From Leyella stercorea (lineage in GTDB: Bacteria > Bacteroidota > Bacteroidia > Bacteroidales > Bacteroidaceae), in assembly GCF_021531355.1 (NCBI RefSeq), contig NZ_JADYTS010000033.1, positions 1 to 35,073 of the forward strand: a stretch of DNA of 35,073 bases, given 5' to 3'. The translations under genes and the position numbers were made by a program. Each line of letters starts with the position of its first letter. The stretch's first letter is position 1. Of this stretch, positions 15,212-23,773 are shown piece by piece. Under the pieces are notes generated by a model. That model was not told the DNA's origin and did not search any database. It worked only from the letters and a program-made list of their open reading frames with translations.

Positions 15212-15299
15212 CTAAAAATATATGAGAATAAAAACCTTATGGTCTAATGGTTGAAAAAAAACTAATTTTTTAATCCACTTATGCCATGATAAAGGCAAA

Positions 15300-15349
15300 A
15301 ACAGCGTTCCTTGCATTACCCTTTTGGTAATAGTGCAAGAAACGCTGTT
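15300..15349 (-). terminator. Terminator of the 140-aa protein gene
   Basis: AACAGCGTT (15300-15308) pairs with AACGCTGTT (15341-15349). Inside, TTGCA pairs with TGCAA and TTACC with GGTAA around a short loop. Read on the minus strand it ends in TTTTTG, so it closes the gene ending at 15400 and isolates it from the leader RNA promoter. Confidence 0.75.
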
Positions 15350-15399
15350 ATTGTTTTGAGAGAGATTATGATGGTGTTGTCAACCTTGCAGGGATGGTA

Positions 15400-15822
15400 C
15401 TAAGCATCCACCTCGCCATCGCCACCTCCAACACCACTCCCCGGTTTAGTCGTTGTGGTGGTGCTCTCTGGCAGTTTGATGTTGCCTTTATCGTCCATGT
15501 ACTTGTAGATTACCTGATTGATGTTGGAGAAAGCAAAGGCACGTTTTAGCTTCTGTACGCGCTGATAGTCGGCGGTGCCCTTCAGTCCGTTCTTCTCGCT
15601 TGGGCGGTTGGTGTTAAGCCATGCGGTACAGGCTGCCTGCTTGGTTGCAAACTTCTCGCGCTGTGCCAACTGCTTTTCGGTGGCAGGTCCCTTGTATGGG
15701 TTAGAGAGCTTGGCGAGGTGGATTTTGTTACTTGATGAGTTGGTGGCGAAGTAGTCGTTTGAATTGTTGCCATACTTGCCGCTGATGCCCTTAATGACAT
15801 CAATAGGAGTAATTCTTGCCAT
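15400..15822 (-). CDS. Conserved hypothetical protein with disordered Thr/Gly/Asp tail
   Basis: A 140-aa protein starting MARITPIDVIKGISGKYG, with a basic helical centre (PATEKQLAQREKFATKQAA, QKLKRAFAFSNINQVIYKYM) and a low-complexity acidic tail with Thr and Gly runs. It has no signal peptide. I remember closely similar short proteins as common in Prevotella and Bacteroides genomes, but no function is known to me. The basic body and acidic tail might suit nucleic-acid or chaperone-like binding; this is a guess. It is monocistronic, with its own terminator. Confidence 0.65.
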   Translation of the reverse strand: MARITPIDVIKGISGKYGNNSNDYFATNSSSNKIHLAKLSNPYKGPATEKQLAQREKFATKQAACTAWLNTNRPSEKNGLKGTADYQRVQKLKRAFAFSNINQVIYKYMDDKGNIKLPESTTTTTKPGSGVGGGDGEVDA

Positions 15823-15912
15823 AACTAATTAGAGTCCACTGCTTTGCTTCCATGGCAATTTATTAATTCTGTGGACACTACTTAACAATAACTCCATTAA
15901 TGTTATATATTA

Positions 15913-15951
15913 CTACGGCAGAGCCCAAAATGATAATTGACTCTGCCGTAG
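15913..15951. terminator. Perfect 11-bp hairpin downstream of the two-repeat protein gene
   Basis: CTACGGCAGAG (15913-15923) and CTCTGCCGTAG (15941-15951) pair with a 17-nt loop, 42 bases after the stop at 15994. There is no U-run, so it may stabilise the 3' end or act with a factor instead of being a classical terminator. Confidence 0.45.
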
Positions 15952-15993
15952 ATAGAATAAGTTCTAATGTATTTGGGGACTTGTCACATAAAC

Positions 15994-16557
15994 CTAACAC
16001 GCTCTCAAACCGCTCACCATACGATGAAGCTTTACAGCATCAGTCGGCATAAACTCGAAGGAGTCGAAGTCGCCGTAGCAGGAGCGGTAGCCGGATAGAT
16101 ATTTGGCGGCGCGATAGAGTCTGTAGAACACGTTGCCAGGCTTAAGGGACACACTTACTGACAACTCGTATTCGGTCTGAATGCTTCTGTCGTTGAGTGT
16201 GTCTTGATAGGCTTCAAGAGAGACCTCATACACATTCTCTTTGCTGCAGAATGTGAAAGCAAAGGGAGCTACAGCCATATCTGTAGCCGAGGTGCCTCCA
16301 TCCAAAAAGTTGGCAAACCATTCCAGTCTGCCGGCATCCTCGGGGCGTAACAGCAACGCGTCAAAATCACCATCCTTACGCTTTCTGCCAAAGAGATATT
16401 TAGTAGCACTTTTCAGTTTATCCCAAAATTCAAGATGAACAAGATGGAAACTTCCATAAACAACGCGTTCTTCGTCTTCTGTGGGTTCGAAAGTCCCTAA
16501 AACCAACTGATGGCTGATATCATGACATTTGCAAATAAAAAATTCAGTCTTTTCCAT
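15994..16557 (-). CDS. Protein with two tandem copies of a YGDFD-type module, unknown function
   Basis: A 187-aa protein from the ATG at 16557; the open frame reaches 16566 only with a TTG start. Two copies of a roughly 42-residue module are clear at 44-85 and 144-184. They share aromatic-rich FW/FYRLYRAAKYL.G, then (K/Y)GDFD and a helix beginning (R)PEDA/PTDAVKL. The segment between them is beta-like. The N-terminus has CKCHDISH, which could hold a metal. I have seen similar modules in phage and mobile-element proteins but know no function. It overlaps a Nudix remnant upstream by a few bases. Confidence 0.65.
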   Translation of the reverse strand: MEKTEFFICKCHDISHQLVLGTFEPTEDEERVVYGSFHLVHLEFWDKLKSATKYLFGRKRKDGDFDALLLRPEDAGRLEWFANFLDGGTSATDMAVAPFAFTFCSKENVYEVSLEAYQDTLNDRSIQTEYELSVSVSLKPGNVFYRLYRAAKYLSGYRSCYGDFDSFEFMPTDAVKLHRMVSGLRAC

Positions 16558-16855
16558 AAATTCCAATTTTGATTAATAATGACTTTTGGCAAAAGGGCTT
16601 AGTGGTATTTTGTATTTCGCAAACTCCATGCCAAGAAATGAAATTAACGGAGCTTAGCTCACCACGCGTGAGCCATTTGGCTGCTTCGTGCTCAAGTAGA
16701 GTGAGATTGCCGCTTTTCACTTTGCAGATGTAGCAATGCATGGTTAGGTGGAAGTTGGGGTAGTTGTAGTCTACTGTTGTCAACAGACTTTCCATTCGCC
16801 ATAACCTCTTTGTGTGGCAAATATACGATTGTCGTCGCAGATTATACCAGTTTCT
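16544..16855 (-). pseudogene. Nudix hydrolase (MutT-like) remnant lacking the Nudix box
   Basis: Two pieces of one protein are visible. Upstream (about 16855-16780) the sequence reads IICDDNRIFATQRGYGEWK, the N-terminal strand of MutT-like (d)CTP and 8-oxo-dGTP pyrophosphatases. After a junction near 16778, in another frame, comes TTVDYNYPNFHLTMHCYICK, then LTLLEHEAAKWLTRGELSSV, the C-terminal part of the same family. The roughly 40 residues between them, which should hold the GX5EX7REUXEEXGU catalytic box, are missing. The start codon is also gone, because the fragment begins right after the preceding gene's stop. Confidence 0.75.
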
Positions 16856-16862
16856 TCAGAAG

Positions 16863-17819
16863 TTAGTATTTAAATTCTTCGTACTGCCAAACGTCGGTTG
16901 TTGATAGTGTGAATTCTTGGTCGTTTTCGGGGACTACGTTGAAGAAATGGCCTTTGTAGCATATATATTTGTTCTTGGATATAGCTACATCGCTTATTGT
17001 CTTTGAGAACAGTATGGTAGATGAGCTTGTCGATGACATGGCAGATATTTCCACCTTTAGCTTCTTGTTTTCCTCAGAGTTGTGAGGGAATGTATAGATG
17101 TCGTAGTAGGATCCTTCGTTATAGGCGCTCTCTGTCACATCTCTCAGCTCTGTTTGTTTGGAGTTGACGCATCCGTATCCTGTTATAGCGTTGAAGGTGG
17201 AGCTTCCTCCAGTGTAGTAGAACTTCATTACTTTTACATCTGATGGAGTATGGTCTTCCACTACAAGTCGAAACTTAGCAACGGCTCTCTTCAACGTCAT
17301 GTCGTAGTTACTGTCTTCCTCTACGTCGATGACGTTATAATAATAAAAGGTGTCGGTGATTTTGTTGTCTTTGAATGTCACTTTTTCGGGATTGGACAAT
17401 GTGGCGTTCCCGTCACCGCTGTGTGCTATTACTAATACAGCATATTTGCCTTTGGATAAGTTTAGGGTTATTTTGCCGAACGAGTCGTCGTCGGTTGTTT
17501 GGTTTAGTGTCTTGATTCTTTCTCCTGTCTTGTAATCGAACAAAGCGAAGTTGATTCTTGTACATAGTTCTGAAATGGGAGTTGCTTCTGAAGTTCTGCT
17601 TTGTTGTGCTTCGTATTCGGGTGAATTGCCTTGTGCTTGACTGAATGATTTCTGGTTAGTCTTGAAATTTCCGAACGTGATTCTAACCACGTCACCATTT
17701 GGAGTTTCTGTTTCTTGATACTCATTCTCGTCTTCGTACAAGGGATTCTCGCATGCTGTTGTTAGGTTGCAAAAGGCAATGGCAAGCAATGTATAGGTGA
17801 GTTTGCTATATATAGCCAT
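16863..17819 (-). CDS. FimB/Mfa2-family fimbrial-type lipoprotein
   Basis: Mfa2/FimB proteins anchor Bacteroidales type V fimbriae and control their length at the outer membrane. This 318-aa protein has a lipoprotein signal with lipobox TTAC (Cys23), then an acidic linker with TETPNGDVVRI. Two beta domains follow, with family hallmarks LSKGKYAVLVIAHSG (near 125-139) and MTLKRAVAKFRLVVEDH (near 173-189). No major fimbrillin or tip gene is adjacent, so it is an orphan. It may serve as a stalk component or a general surface lipoprotein. Its own promoter lies upstream and it diverges from the MATE gene. Confidence 0.65.
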   Translation of the reverse strand: MAIYSKLTYTLLAIAFCNLTTACENPLYEDENEYQETETPNGDVVRITFGNFKTNQKSFSQAQGNSPEYEAQQSRTSEATPISELCTRINFALFDYKTGERIKTLNQTTDDDSFGKITLNLSKGKYAVLVIAHSGDGNATLSNPEKVTFKDNKITDTFYYYNVIDVEEDSNYDMTLKRAVAKFRLVVEDHTPSDVKVMKFYYTGGSSTFNAITGYGCVNSKQTELRDVTESAYNEGSYYDIYTFPHNSEENKKLKVEISAMSSTSSSTILFSKTISDVAISKNKYICYKGHFFNVVPENDQEFTLSTTDVWQYEEFKY

Positions 17820-17849
17820 AATTTGTTAGATTTAGGATGTTAATAATAG

Positions 17850-17857
17850 CAAATATA
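17850..17857 (-). promoter_or_regulatory. -7 element of the FimB/Mfa2-like gene
   Basis: TATATTTG on the minus strand, a match to TAnnTTTG, lies 31 bases before the ATG at 17819. Confidence 0.5.
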
Positions 17858-17986
17858 CAAATAACAATGAAGCGAAAAAACAATTTAAAGTGAAATAAAT
17901 ACTAAACTGTACGTTTTTACGATTTTTTAATATTTTTTCGTAAGTTGAGAAGTTATCAAATCGTATTTTCGATGATAGAAAGTATT

Positions 17987-17994
17987 TATCTTTG
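17987..17994 (+). promoter_or_regulatory. -7 element of the MATE transporter gene
   Basis: TATCTTTG matches TAnnTTTG. Transcription from about 18001 leaves no leader for the ATG at 18005, so it favours the ATG at 18035 as the translation start. Confidence 0.5.
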
Positions 17995-18034
17995 CAGTAG
18001 TTTTATGAAGACAAACAGCAACGAAGTAAACAAT

Positions 18035-19366
18035 ATGAACGAAAAATATCAGTTTCTTACCCACGCGCCTGTCCATCGAGTGATAGGCGCAATGGCTATT
18101 CCGACAATCATATCTATGTTGTTGACCAGTGTGTATAATCTGGTCGACACTTTTTTTGTTGGACAGATAGACACGCAGTCAACAGCAGCAGTAGGTATAG
18201 TGTTTAGCGTGATGTTCTTCATACAGGCGTTCTCTTTCTTCTTCGGCAATGGCTCGGGCAACTATATCTCCCGACAGCTTGGCGCTCAGAAGACGGAGAA
18301 TGCAGAGACGATGGCAAGTACGGGACTTTTTTACACATTGGTGTTTTCTGTGGTGATAATGCTGACGGGCTTGTTTTTCCTTGAACCTATCAGCATTCTT
18401 CTGGGCAGTACACCCACCATTCTGCCTTATACATGTCAGTATCTGGGTATCAGTCTGCTGGGCACACCATTTATCATGGGTACTTTCTGTATCAACAACC
18501 AGATGCGATTTCAGGGTTTTGCCAAGTATTCGGTTTATGGAGTGGTCAGCGGCTCCATCATCAATTGTCTTCTTGATCCACTCTTCATCTTCGGCTTTTC
18601 TATGGGCGTTCGCGGAGCGGCATTGGCATCTGTCATAGGTCAGTTTTGTGGATTTGTCGTTCTGCTAATGATGAGTAGAAAGGAGGGCGTGATTCATTAC
18701 AGTCATCGCAAAATTTCCTTTGAGGGAAGATTTTTGAAGGAAATCATCGCAGGAGGAACACCCTCCATCTCTCGCCAGGGACTTGCAAGTATTAGCAGCA
18801 TCGCCCTGAACAGCGTTGCCGGAAACTATGGCGATGCTGCCATTGCTGCCATGAGTGTCGTTACTCGTATAGGCATGTTCATCTTTAGCGTCATTATTGG
18901 CTTAGGTCAGGGATTTCAACCTATGTGCGGCTTCTGCTACGGCGCCAAACTCTATGATAGGGTAAAGGAAGGATTCTGGTTTAGTACAAAGATTGGTACA
19001 GTATTCCTTTTATTCTGGGCTGTGGTTCTAATCATTTTCAGCGAGGAGGCTGTAGCTTTGTTCCGTAACGACCCGGACGTGATAGCTATAGGCATTCAAG
19101 CGTTGCGTTACCAGATGATTGTATTCCCAGCATGTAGCTTTATGATGATGGCAAACATGATGATGCAGACGTGCAGAAAGACAATACGTGCCAACATACT
19201 TGCAGCTTCGCGACAAGGATTGTTTTTCATCCCTCTCATCATCATCCTTCCTCATTATTTGGGGCTGTTGGGAGTGGAAATCTGCCAGGCTGTGAGCGAT
19301 CTTATCTCTCTCATTGTGACCATTCCAATAGTGTGGACAGCGTTAAGGGAGATGAATATGGCATAG
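18035..19366 (+). CDS. MATE-family efflux transporter
   Basis: An inner-membrane exporter that uses a Na+ or H+ gradient to expel cationic drugs or metabolites. From MNEKYQFLTHAP the protein has 443 aa and about 12 hydrophobic helices in two MatE halves. Motifs include PTIISMLLTSVYNLVDTFFVG in helix 1, the matching GTPSISRQGLASISSIALNS at the start of the second half, and GLGQGFQPMCGFCYGAKLYD near 300. The pattern is closest to NorM/MepA-like Bacteroidetes MATE proteins. Substrate is unknown. It has its own promoter and an A-rich leader. Upstream frame starts at TTG 17945 and ATG 18005 are excluded by the promoter position. Confidence 0.9.
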   Translation: MNEKYQFLTHAPVHRVIGAMAIPTIISMLLTSVYNLVDTFFVGQIDTQSTAAVGIVFSVMFFIQAFSFFFGNGSGNYISRQLGAQKTENAETMASTGLFYTLVFSVVIMLTGLFFLEPISILLGSTPTILPYTCQYLGISLLGTPFIMGTFCINNQMRFQGFAKYSVYGVVSGSIINCLLDPLFIFGFSMGVRGAALASVIGQFCGFVVLLMMSRKEGVIHYSHRKISFEGRFLKEIIAGGTPSISRQGLASISSIALNSVAGNYGDAAIAAMSVVTRIGMFIFSVIIGLGQGFQPMCGFCYGAKLYDRVKEGFWFSTKIGTVFLLFWAVVLIIFSEEAVALFRNDPDVIAIGIQALRYQMIVFPACSFMMMANMMMQTCRKTIRANILAASRQGLFFIPLIIILPHYLGLLGVEICQAVSDLISLIVTIPIVWTALREMNMA

Positions 19367-19480
19367 GCTTCACAATGCGGATTCCATGTTTATAAACCAG
19401 TAATGATCGGCACGTTTAGGCTGCTTGTTTGTTATGAGAATCATGTAAAAAGTTTGCCTGGTTAGCAGAAATTGTAAAAT

Positions 19481-19520
19481 GATAGGTTCCATCCCCATGT
19501 GTATTGGGATGGAACCTATC
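19481..19520. terminator. Perfect 15-bp hairpin between MATE and amylase genes
   Basis: GATAGGTTCCATCCC (19481-19495) and its exact complement (19506-19520) face each other over a 10-nt loop between convergent genes. On the minus strand it is followed by ATTTTA. The most likely role is termination of the amylase transcript, and perhaps of the MATE transcript too. Confidence 0.65.
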
Positions 19521-19614
19521 AATGGGCGGCTGGTGATTCTACAGAGAACATATTGGTAAAAACATTCTCTTATTATATGCCTTCTGCATAATCATTACCA
19601 TAGAAGATAGAGCT

Positions 19615-21351
19615 CTATCTTTCCACCTTGAATATGGCGGCACTTATGCCTGAAGCTTTAATCACATCAGTCTTTTTTCCTGATTTATACACAACCTTTC
19701 CTGTGGAAAGAACAGAAACAGCCTTACCACCAACGGAGCTGATATTGAGAGAGGCTGCCTTGGCACCAGGATTCACGACAACAACATACTCCTCCTCACC
19801 CAAAGTACGCTCATATACCATCGGATATTCCTGACCCTTCTGGTTCAGGAGCTTCCAATCACCCTCATTGTCAAGAGCCTTTGCAGAATGACGCAAAGCG
19901 GTCAGCTTACGGGTATATGACAACAGAGAATTCTGATCACCCTGCTGAGCCTCAACGGTCAACTTTCCGTTTTCCGTATCTACAGGGAAGTAGAGCTTAT
20001 CAGGTGCACTCGTAGAGAAGCCGGCATTCTTACCCTTGGTCCACTGCATCGGAGTACGGGTACCCGAACGCTCATTGCTACCCTCCTTGTTAGGGAGATT
20101 CATCTGATACTTCATACCAATCTCATCACCATAATAGATAAACGGAATACCGGGCATGGTGAGGAAGAAGGTCATCGCCACCTTCAACTGGTCTGGCGTA
20201 TTGCGGGTACCGATGTTAGGGCGCTGGTAATCGTGGTTGGCAGATGGAACAGCGATGTAGCCGAGATTCTTGGTGGCATTGTATGCCTTGGTATAGTTCT
20301 CGCTAAATTCCTTAAGCGAACCCTTGCCCTGCTTGTCGAAATAGCAGTTCTGGTAACTCTGCTCCCACTTGCCCCATGGGGTCTTGCGGTCGAAGAACAG
20401 AGAGGCATAGCCCTTGAGACCGAAATGGATGTAGAAATCGATGTTGAAGCCGGCAGGAATGGCTTGCTGCGGATTAGCCCACTCTGAAATCAAGACGGTC
20501 TCTGGATAATACTTATCCTTCCAGGCACGCATCTCATTCCAAAGCTTGGAAACCTCCTTCTTGTCGGGGTCGTTCTTGATAAGCGATGACGCCATATCTA
20601 CACGGAAGCCATCCACACCCTTATCAAACCAGAAAGCCATGATGTTACGTATCTCCCTGCGGACAGCCTGTGGTCCTGGAGCATCTACGCCCTGCTCCCA
20701 AGGATGATTTGGATCTGGATGAGCAAAACCATAGTTCAAGGCAGGCTGGCACTCGAAGAAATTCTTCTCATAATACTTGGCACGAGGAGCATTAGCCTCC
20801 ACATATCTGCCTCGGGTACTAGACTCCGGACTTGCTTCCTGATGACGGGCTTCTATTTCTTTCTTCTCACTCTCAGGGATATCATTCATCCAGATATAAT
20901 AATCACTGTAACGCTGGTTAGGATCTTTCTCGGAAGACTCCTTAAACCAGGAACACTTGGTGCTGGAATGTCCTGCCACCAGATCGAGACAAACCTTGAT
21001 GCCACGCTTATGGGCCTCATTGACCAAAGTAACCAAATCGGTATTGGTACCGAATCGAGGATCCACCTTGTAGAAATCTATGACATCATAACCACCATCA
21101 AACCATCCCGACTCAAAGATCGGATTGAGCCAGAGGGCGTTCACACCCAGAGACTTGATGTAATCCAACTTGGAAGTGATACCCAGCAGATCGCCAATAC
21201 CATTGCCATCAGTATCCATATAGGAAGATGGATAAATCTGATAGAAAAGTGCATCACTCAACCAAGCCGGTCCCTTCTTCTGTTCTGCCTGAGCAGAAAG
21301 TGTGGTTGCCGCCAAGGCAGCAACCAACAACATTTTATTCATTCTTTTCAT
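19615..21351 (-). CDS. Secreted GH13 alpha-amylase/alpha-glucosidase
   Basis: A retaining glycoside hydrolase acting on alpha-glucans outside the cytoplasm. The signal peptide MKRMNKMLLVAALAATTLSA ends at AQA; there is no lipobox, so it is probably periplasmic. The (βα)8 barrel carries region I DLVAGH (123-128, with Gly where Asn is usual), region II GFRVD with nucleophile Asp252, region III SEW with acid/base Glu290, and region IV NHD with Asp374. A beta-sandwich C-domain follows (VVNPGAKAASLNISS). ALFYQIYPSSYMDTDGNGIGD and GGYDVIDFYKVDPRFG resemble oligo-1,6-glucosidase or amylosucrase-like members, so short malto-oligosaccharides are the likely substrate. The tail of another glycosidase lies just upstream, suggesting a former starch operon. 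Confidence 0.88.
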   Translation of the reverse strand: MKRMNKMLLVAALAATTLSAQAEQKKGPAWLSDALFYQIYPSSYMDTDGNGIGDLLGITSKLDYIKSLGVNALWLNPIFESGWFDGGYDVIDFYKVDPRFGTNTDLVTLVNEAHKRGIKVCLDLVAGHSSTKCSWFKESSEKDPNQRYSDYYIWMNDIPESEKKEIEARHQEASPESSTRGRYVEANAPRAKYYEKNFFECQPALNYGFAHPDPNHPWEQGVDAPGPQAVRREIRNIMAFWFDKGVDGFRVDMASSLIKNDPDKKEVSKLWNEMRAWKDKYYPETVLISEWANPQQAIPAGFNIDFYIHFGLKGYASLFFDRKTPWGKWEQSYQNCYFDKQGKGSLKEFSENYTKAYNATKNLGYIAVPSANHDYQRPNIGTRNTPDQLKVAMTFFLTMPGIPFIYYGDEIGMKYQMNLPNKEGSNERSGTRTPMQWTKGKNAGFSTSAPDKLYFPVDTENGKLTVEAQQGDQNSLLSYTRKLTALRHSAKALDNEGDWKLLNQKGQEYPMVYERTLGEEEYVVVVNPGAKAASLNISSVGGKAVSVLSTGKVVYKSGKKTDVIKASGISAAIFKVER

Positions 21352-21406
21352 GAGCATTATTATTAATTCAAGAAAAATCTCTCATAACAACTTAAAATCC
21401 TGCATT

Positions 21407-21552
21407 TTATTGTGCAAGAATGCTAATTGCAAATCCGCCACCTGCAACAGAGTTCAACTTCAGAACAGACTTGCTGTTCACAGTCTTCTTGGTGATGACA
21501 TAAGCCTGAGGATTGGTCTTGTAGTTGGCATTTTTGCGATTGCAAATTTAAT
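21407..21552 (-). pseudogene. C-terminal remnant of a glycoside hydrolase (probably GH97, SusB-like)
   Basis: Between the promoter and the amylase gene an open frame without a start codon reads KNANYKTNPQAYVITKKTVN, then LKLNSVAGGGFAISILAQ and stop. The pattern NPQAY.......V......L.L...GGGFAI is what I expect at the extreme C-terminus of GH97 alpha-glucosidases. All but the last 40 or so codons are gone, and the -7 element lies at the 5' edge of the fragment, so a deletion appears to have joined the promoter region to the gene's tail. SusB-type genes normally sit beside amylases in starch loci, which supports the reading. Confidence 0.5.
21543..21550 (-). promoter_or_regulatory. -7 element of the amylase transcript
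   Basis: TAAATTTG on the minus strand matches TAnnTTTG. Transcription from about 21536 would cover the glycosidase remnant and then the amylase gene. The rest of the gap, 21575-21780, is AT-rich; I see no gene in it, only a weak CATTCC/GGAATG stem at 21707-21739. Confidence 0.5.
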
Positions 21553-21780
21553 AGTTTTTATCGATATTTCGTAACCTTATTAATAAAATAGTGGAACAAA
21601 AACGACAAAAAACGCAATAACCACCTCATTATCAAACAATTTTCTTCTTTAACAGAAAAATAATCCACATTTTCTCCCTTCATCCTATGTGGGCCATTGC
21701 CCATATCATTCCTTACATATTATATTAAGTATGGGAATGGTTAGTAATAAGTAGGGAAAGATTGATTCATAAAATAATAA

Positions 21781-21826
21781 ATCCCGGCAGGAGATAGCAT
21801 GCAGCTATTCTCTTGCCGGGATTTTT
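21781..21826. terminator. Terminator downstream of the WYL gene
   Basis: ATCCCGGCAGGAGATAGC (21781-21798) pairs nearly perfectly with 21804-21822 around ATGCA. On the plus strand it ends in TTTTT. On the minus strand, the direction of the WYL gene, a looser TTTATTATTTTA follows. Confidence 0.7.
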
Positions 21827-21883
21827 AGTAATGTAGCTTAGCCCCTTGAATTTTCCATTTTCCAGGAGAGAAATACTAAGCCC

Positions 21884-22837
21884 TTATTCCTCCCCATTCA
21901 GGCATTCGCCCGTCTCATAACTCTTCGTCATATCCTTTAAGATACCAATCATCTCCTGCCTTAGGCTCTCAGGTTTCAGTACGATGATATTTCTGCCATG
22001 CCACAACAGTTCCTGAAGGAAATCACGGCTGGGGCGAATGTTGAGGGTATATTCCCGATACATTCCGTCTTTCGACTCCTTCACTTTCTGCTGACTCTCG
22101 TGCAGCGGAACCTCCTCGATGTAATTGTATTCCGGATAGAAGGCACGGATGCGGATTTTTTCCACGGGTACATCTTCCATCCGATAGATGCCAAAGCAAT
22201 CTTCATAATAATTCTCTGGAGTCAGGAATTTCTTTATCTTTGCCGGCAACGGATGCTTCTCGCAAATAAGCTTCAGGAAACTGATGCGGTCGAAAGGAAG
22301 ACAGCGAACGAGTTTCCTCACATCTTCCTCTGCACTTGAATTCTTCACTCCCACAACGTACCATCTCTGCTTGTAGTATCTCACGAAAGCCGGTTGTAGC
22401 ACGATATCGCTCTCTGCTCCGAAACCCGAAACATACTTAAATTTCAGCAGATATTGCTTATCTATCGCTACAAGAATATCATCAAGATATACCGTGTTGT
22501 ATGGCGGCGTATCGAGCATCACCTTATTGTGAAACTTCAGCATATCACCTAACGAAGCCAACCGCAGGGAACTCAGCATCCATTCCGTTACATCATCGTC
22601 ATCCACGGGATCACGCTTCAGATAATACCGATAGCCGTCGCTCTTGTTACATTCCACAGTAATGCCAAACTGCGACTGGATATTCTCACGATAACGATGA
22701 AAGGTACGTTTGTCCAGCACATCTTTATCCTGATTAACACGGGCTTCTTTCCATTCATCAGCAATCTCATCAAAGGTAAGATGCTTACAATCCAAGATGC
22801 CTATCAGCCAACTATAGAATTTTACACGATTGTCCAT
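21884..22837 (-). CDS. WYL-domain transcriptional regulator
   Basis: WYL proteins are DNA-binding regulators that sense a ligand, often a nucleic acid or nucleotide; several control phage-defence genes. This one has 317 aa. The N-terminal 75 residues form a winged helix (FDEIADEWKEARVNQ, KRTFHRYRENIQSQFGITVE). The WYL domain spans about 115-200 (LLKFKYVSGFGAESDIVLQP, FVRYYKQRWYVVGVKNSS, LPFDRISFLKL). The last 90 residues are the WYL C-terminal extension (RIRAFYPEYNYIEEVPLHES). It follows an unknown 293-aa gene by 54 bases and ends the cluster. I infer that it acts at the 19-bp elements at 23957-23975 and 28128-28146. Confidence 0.82.
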   Translation of the reverse strand: MDNRVKFYSWLIGILDCKHLTFDEIADEWKEARVNQDKDVLDKRTFHRYRENIQSQFGITVECNKSDGYRYYLKRDPVDDDDVTEWMLSSLRLASLGDMLKFHNKVMLDTPPYNTVYLDDILVAIDKQYLLKFKYVSGFGAESDIVLQPAFVRYYKQRWYVVGVKNSSAEEDVRKLVRCLPFDRISFLKLICEKHPLPAKIKKFLTPENYYEDCFGIYRMEDVPVEKIRIRAFYPEYNYIEEVPLHESQQKVKESKDGMYREYTLNIRPSRDFLQELLWHGRNIIVLKPESLRQEMIGILKDMTKSYETGECLNGEE

Positions 22838-22891
22838 AATCTCTAAATATCTAATGAAAATTTAAAAGAATATTGCATCACAATTTATTTT

Positions 22892-23773
22892 TCACCTTTC
22901 CAAACAAGGCACACCCTCAGGCCAATGAGGGTCATTCTCGTTTACAATATCTCGCTGCTCTGACACGCTGCGCTCATAATTCAATTTCACATTGAGAGTG
23001 AAATCATCCATGCGGAGAATATCAGGCAAGCACCAAGGCATGTGAGTATGCAAGGCATGCATCGCATAACAGATACATAAATGGTCATAAGCCTTGTTGT
23101 GCAGATAGCCTTCCGCCCACGACGTGCCATCGTCCAATGTATCTGTCAACTCTTTCAATGTTTCCTCCTCTGTACTAAAGAATATGGCATGCGAACCATT
23201 CACAATGGTATCCATCTTACAATGTCCTGTACTGAGCAACTCATCTGTCAGATGAATCATATAGTCGAAGTCGGAACCGTAATAGTCATCATTCTCCAGA
23301 TGCAAGACCGAGTCTTTGTCAGCATACTCGAATCGAAGCGTACTGTCCAAGTCGTAGCAGAAACGGTCGTCCACCTTGTATGGCGAACGGTAGAGCGTAA
23401 GCCAAAGGTTACGGCACTGCTCAAAACACTCCAAGGTGAGCTTGTAGAGTTTGTCGTTCAACTTGCTCAATCGTTCCACCTCGGCAGCAGTAGGATGAAG
23501 CATCATCTCGTCGAGCGTCACCTCACGAAGCCCGAGCAAGTCGTCCAAGAGCTCTCGCTCCGACTCACTGAAGTTTCTGAAGAAATAGTCAGGATTGTTC
23601 ACTTCCCGATTCACCACCTTCTTGACACGACGCTCCACCTCTTGCACGATGGCACGCTTATCCTCTATCGTGGTCTTTTCTCTTATAAAGTCAAAAAAAT
23701 TGAAGTTAGGATCAGCATTATAGCTACGGTCGTTCTCTACATCATCTATCAGTTTCATCCATTCTTCCTTCAT
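22892..23773 (-). CDS. Unknown 293-aa soluble protein co-transcribed with the WYL regulator
   Basis: I do not recognise it. The N-terminal half is helical and strongly charged (DKRAIVQEVERRVKKVVNRE, SESERELLDDLLGLREVTLD). The middle is acidic and aromatic (LENDDYYGSDFDYMIHLTDE). The C-terminal part has clustered Cys, His and Trp (HLCICYAMHALHTHMPWCLP), then DILRMDDFTLNVKLNYE, which resembles the end of short Bacteroidetes proteins seen near mobile elements. There is no signal peptide and no enzyme motif. Its transcript probably starts near 23934 under the shared 19-bp element. It may be the sensor partner or an effector of the WYL protein, but nothing shows which. Confidence 0.65.
   Translation of the reverse strand: MKEEWMKLIDDVENDRSYNADPNFNFFDFIREKTTIEDKRAIVQEVERRVKKVVNREVNNPDYFFRNFSESERELLDDLLGLREVTLDEMMLHPTAAEVERLSKLNDKLYKLTLECFEQCRNLWLTLYRSPYKVDDRFCYDLDSTLRFEYADKDSVLHLENDDYYGSDFDYMIHLTDELLSTGHCKMDTIVNGSHAIFFSTEEETLKELTDTLDDGTSWAEGYLHNKAYDHLCICYAMHALHTHMPWCLPDILRMDDFTLNVKLNYERSVSEQRDIVNENDPHWPEGVPCLER

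Noticed and set aside
15022..15225. 67-residue plus-strand open frame opposite the leader RNA.
   Set aside because: It overlaps the structured minus-strand leader and the -7 element, and its sequence has no protein-like pattern. I take it as a by-product of a conserved RNA.
17945..18034. Longer MATE protein starting at TTG 17945 or ATG 18005.
   Set aside because: The -7 element at 17987-17994 puts the first start upstream of the transcript and gives the second almost no leader. Family alignment begins near MNEKYQF.
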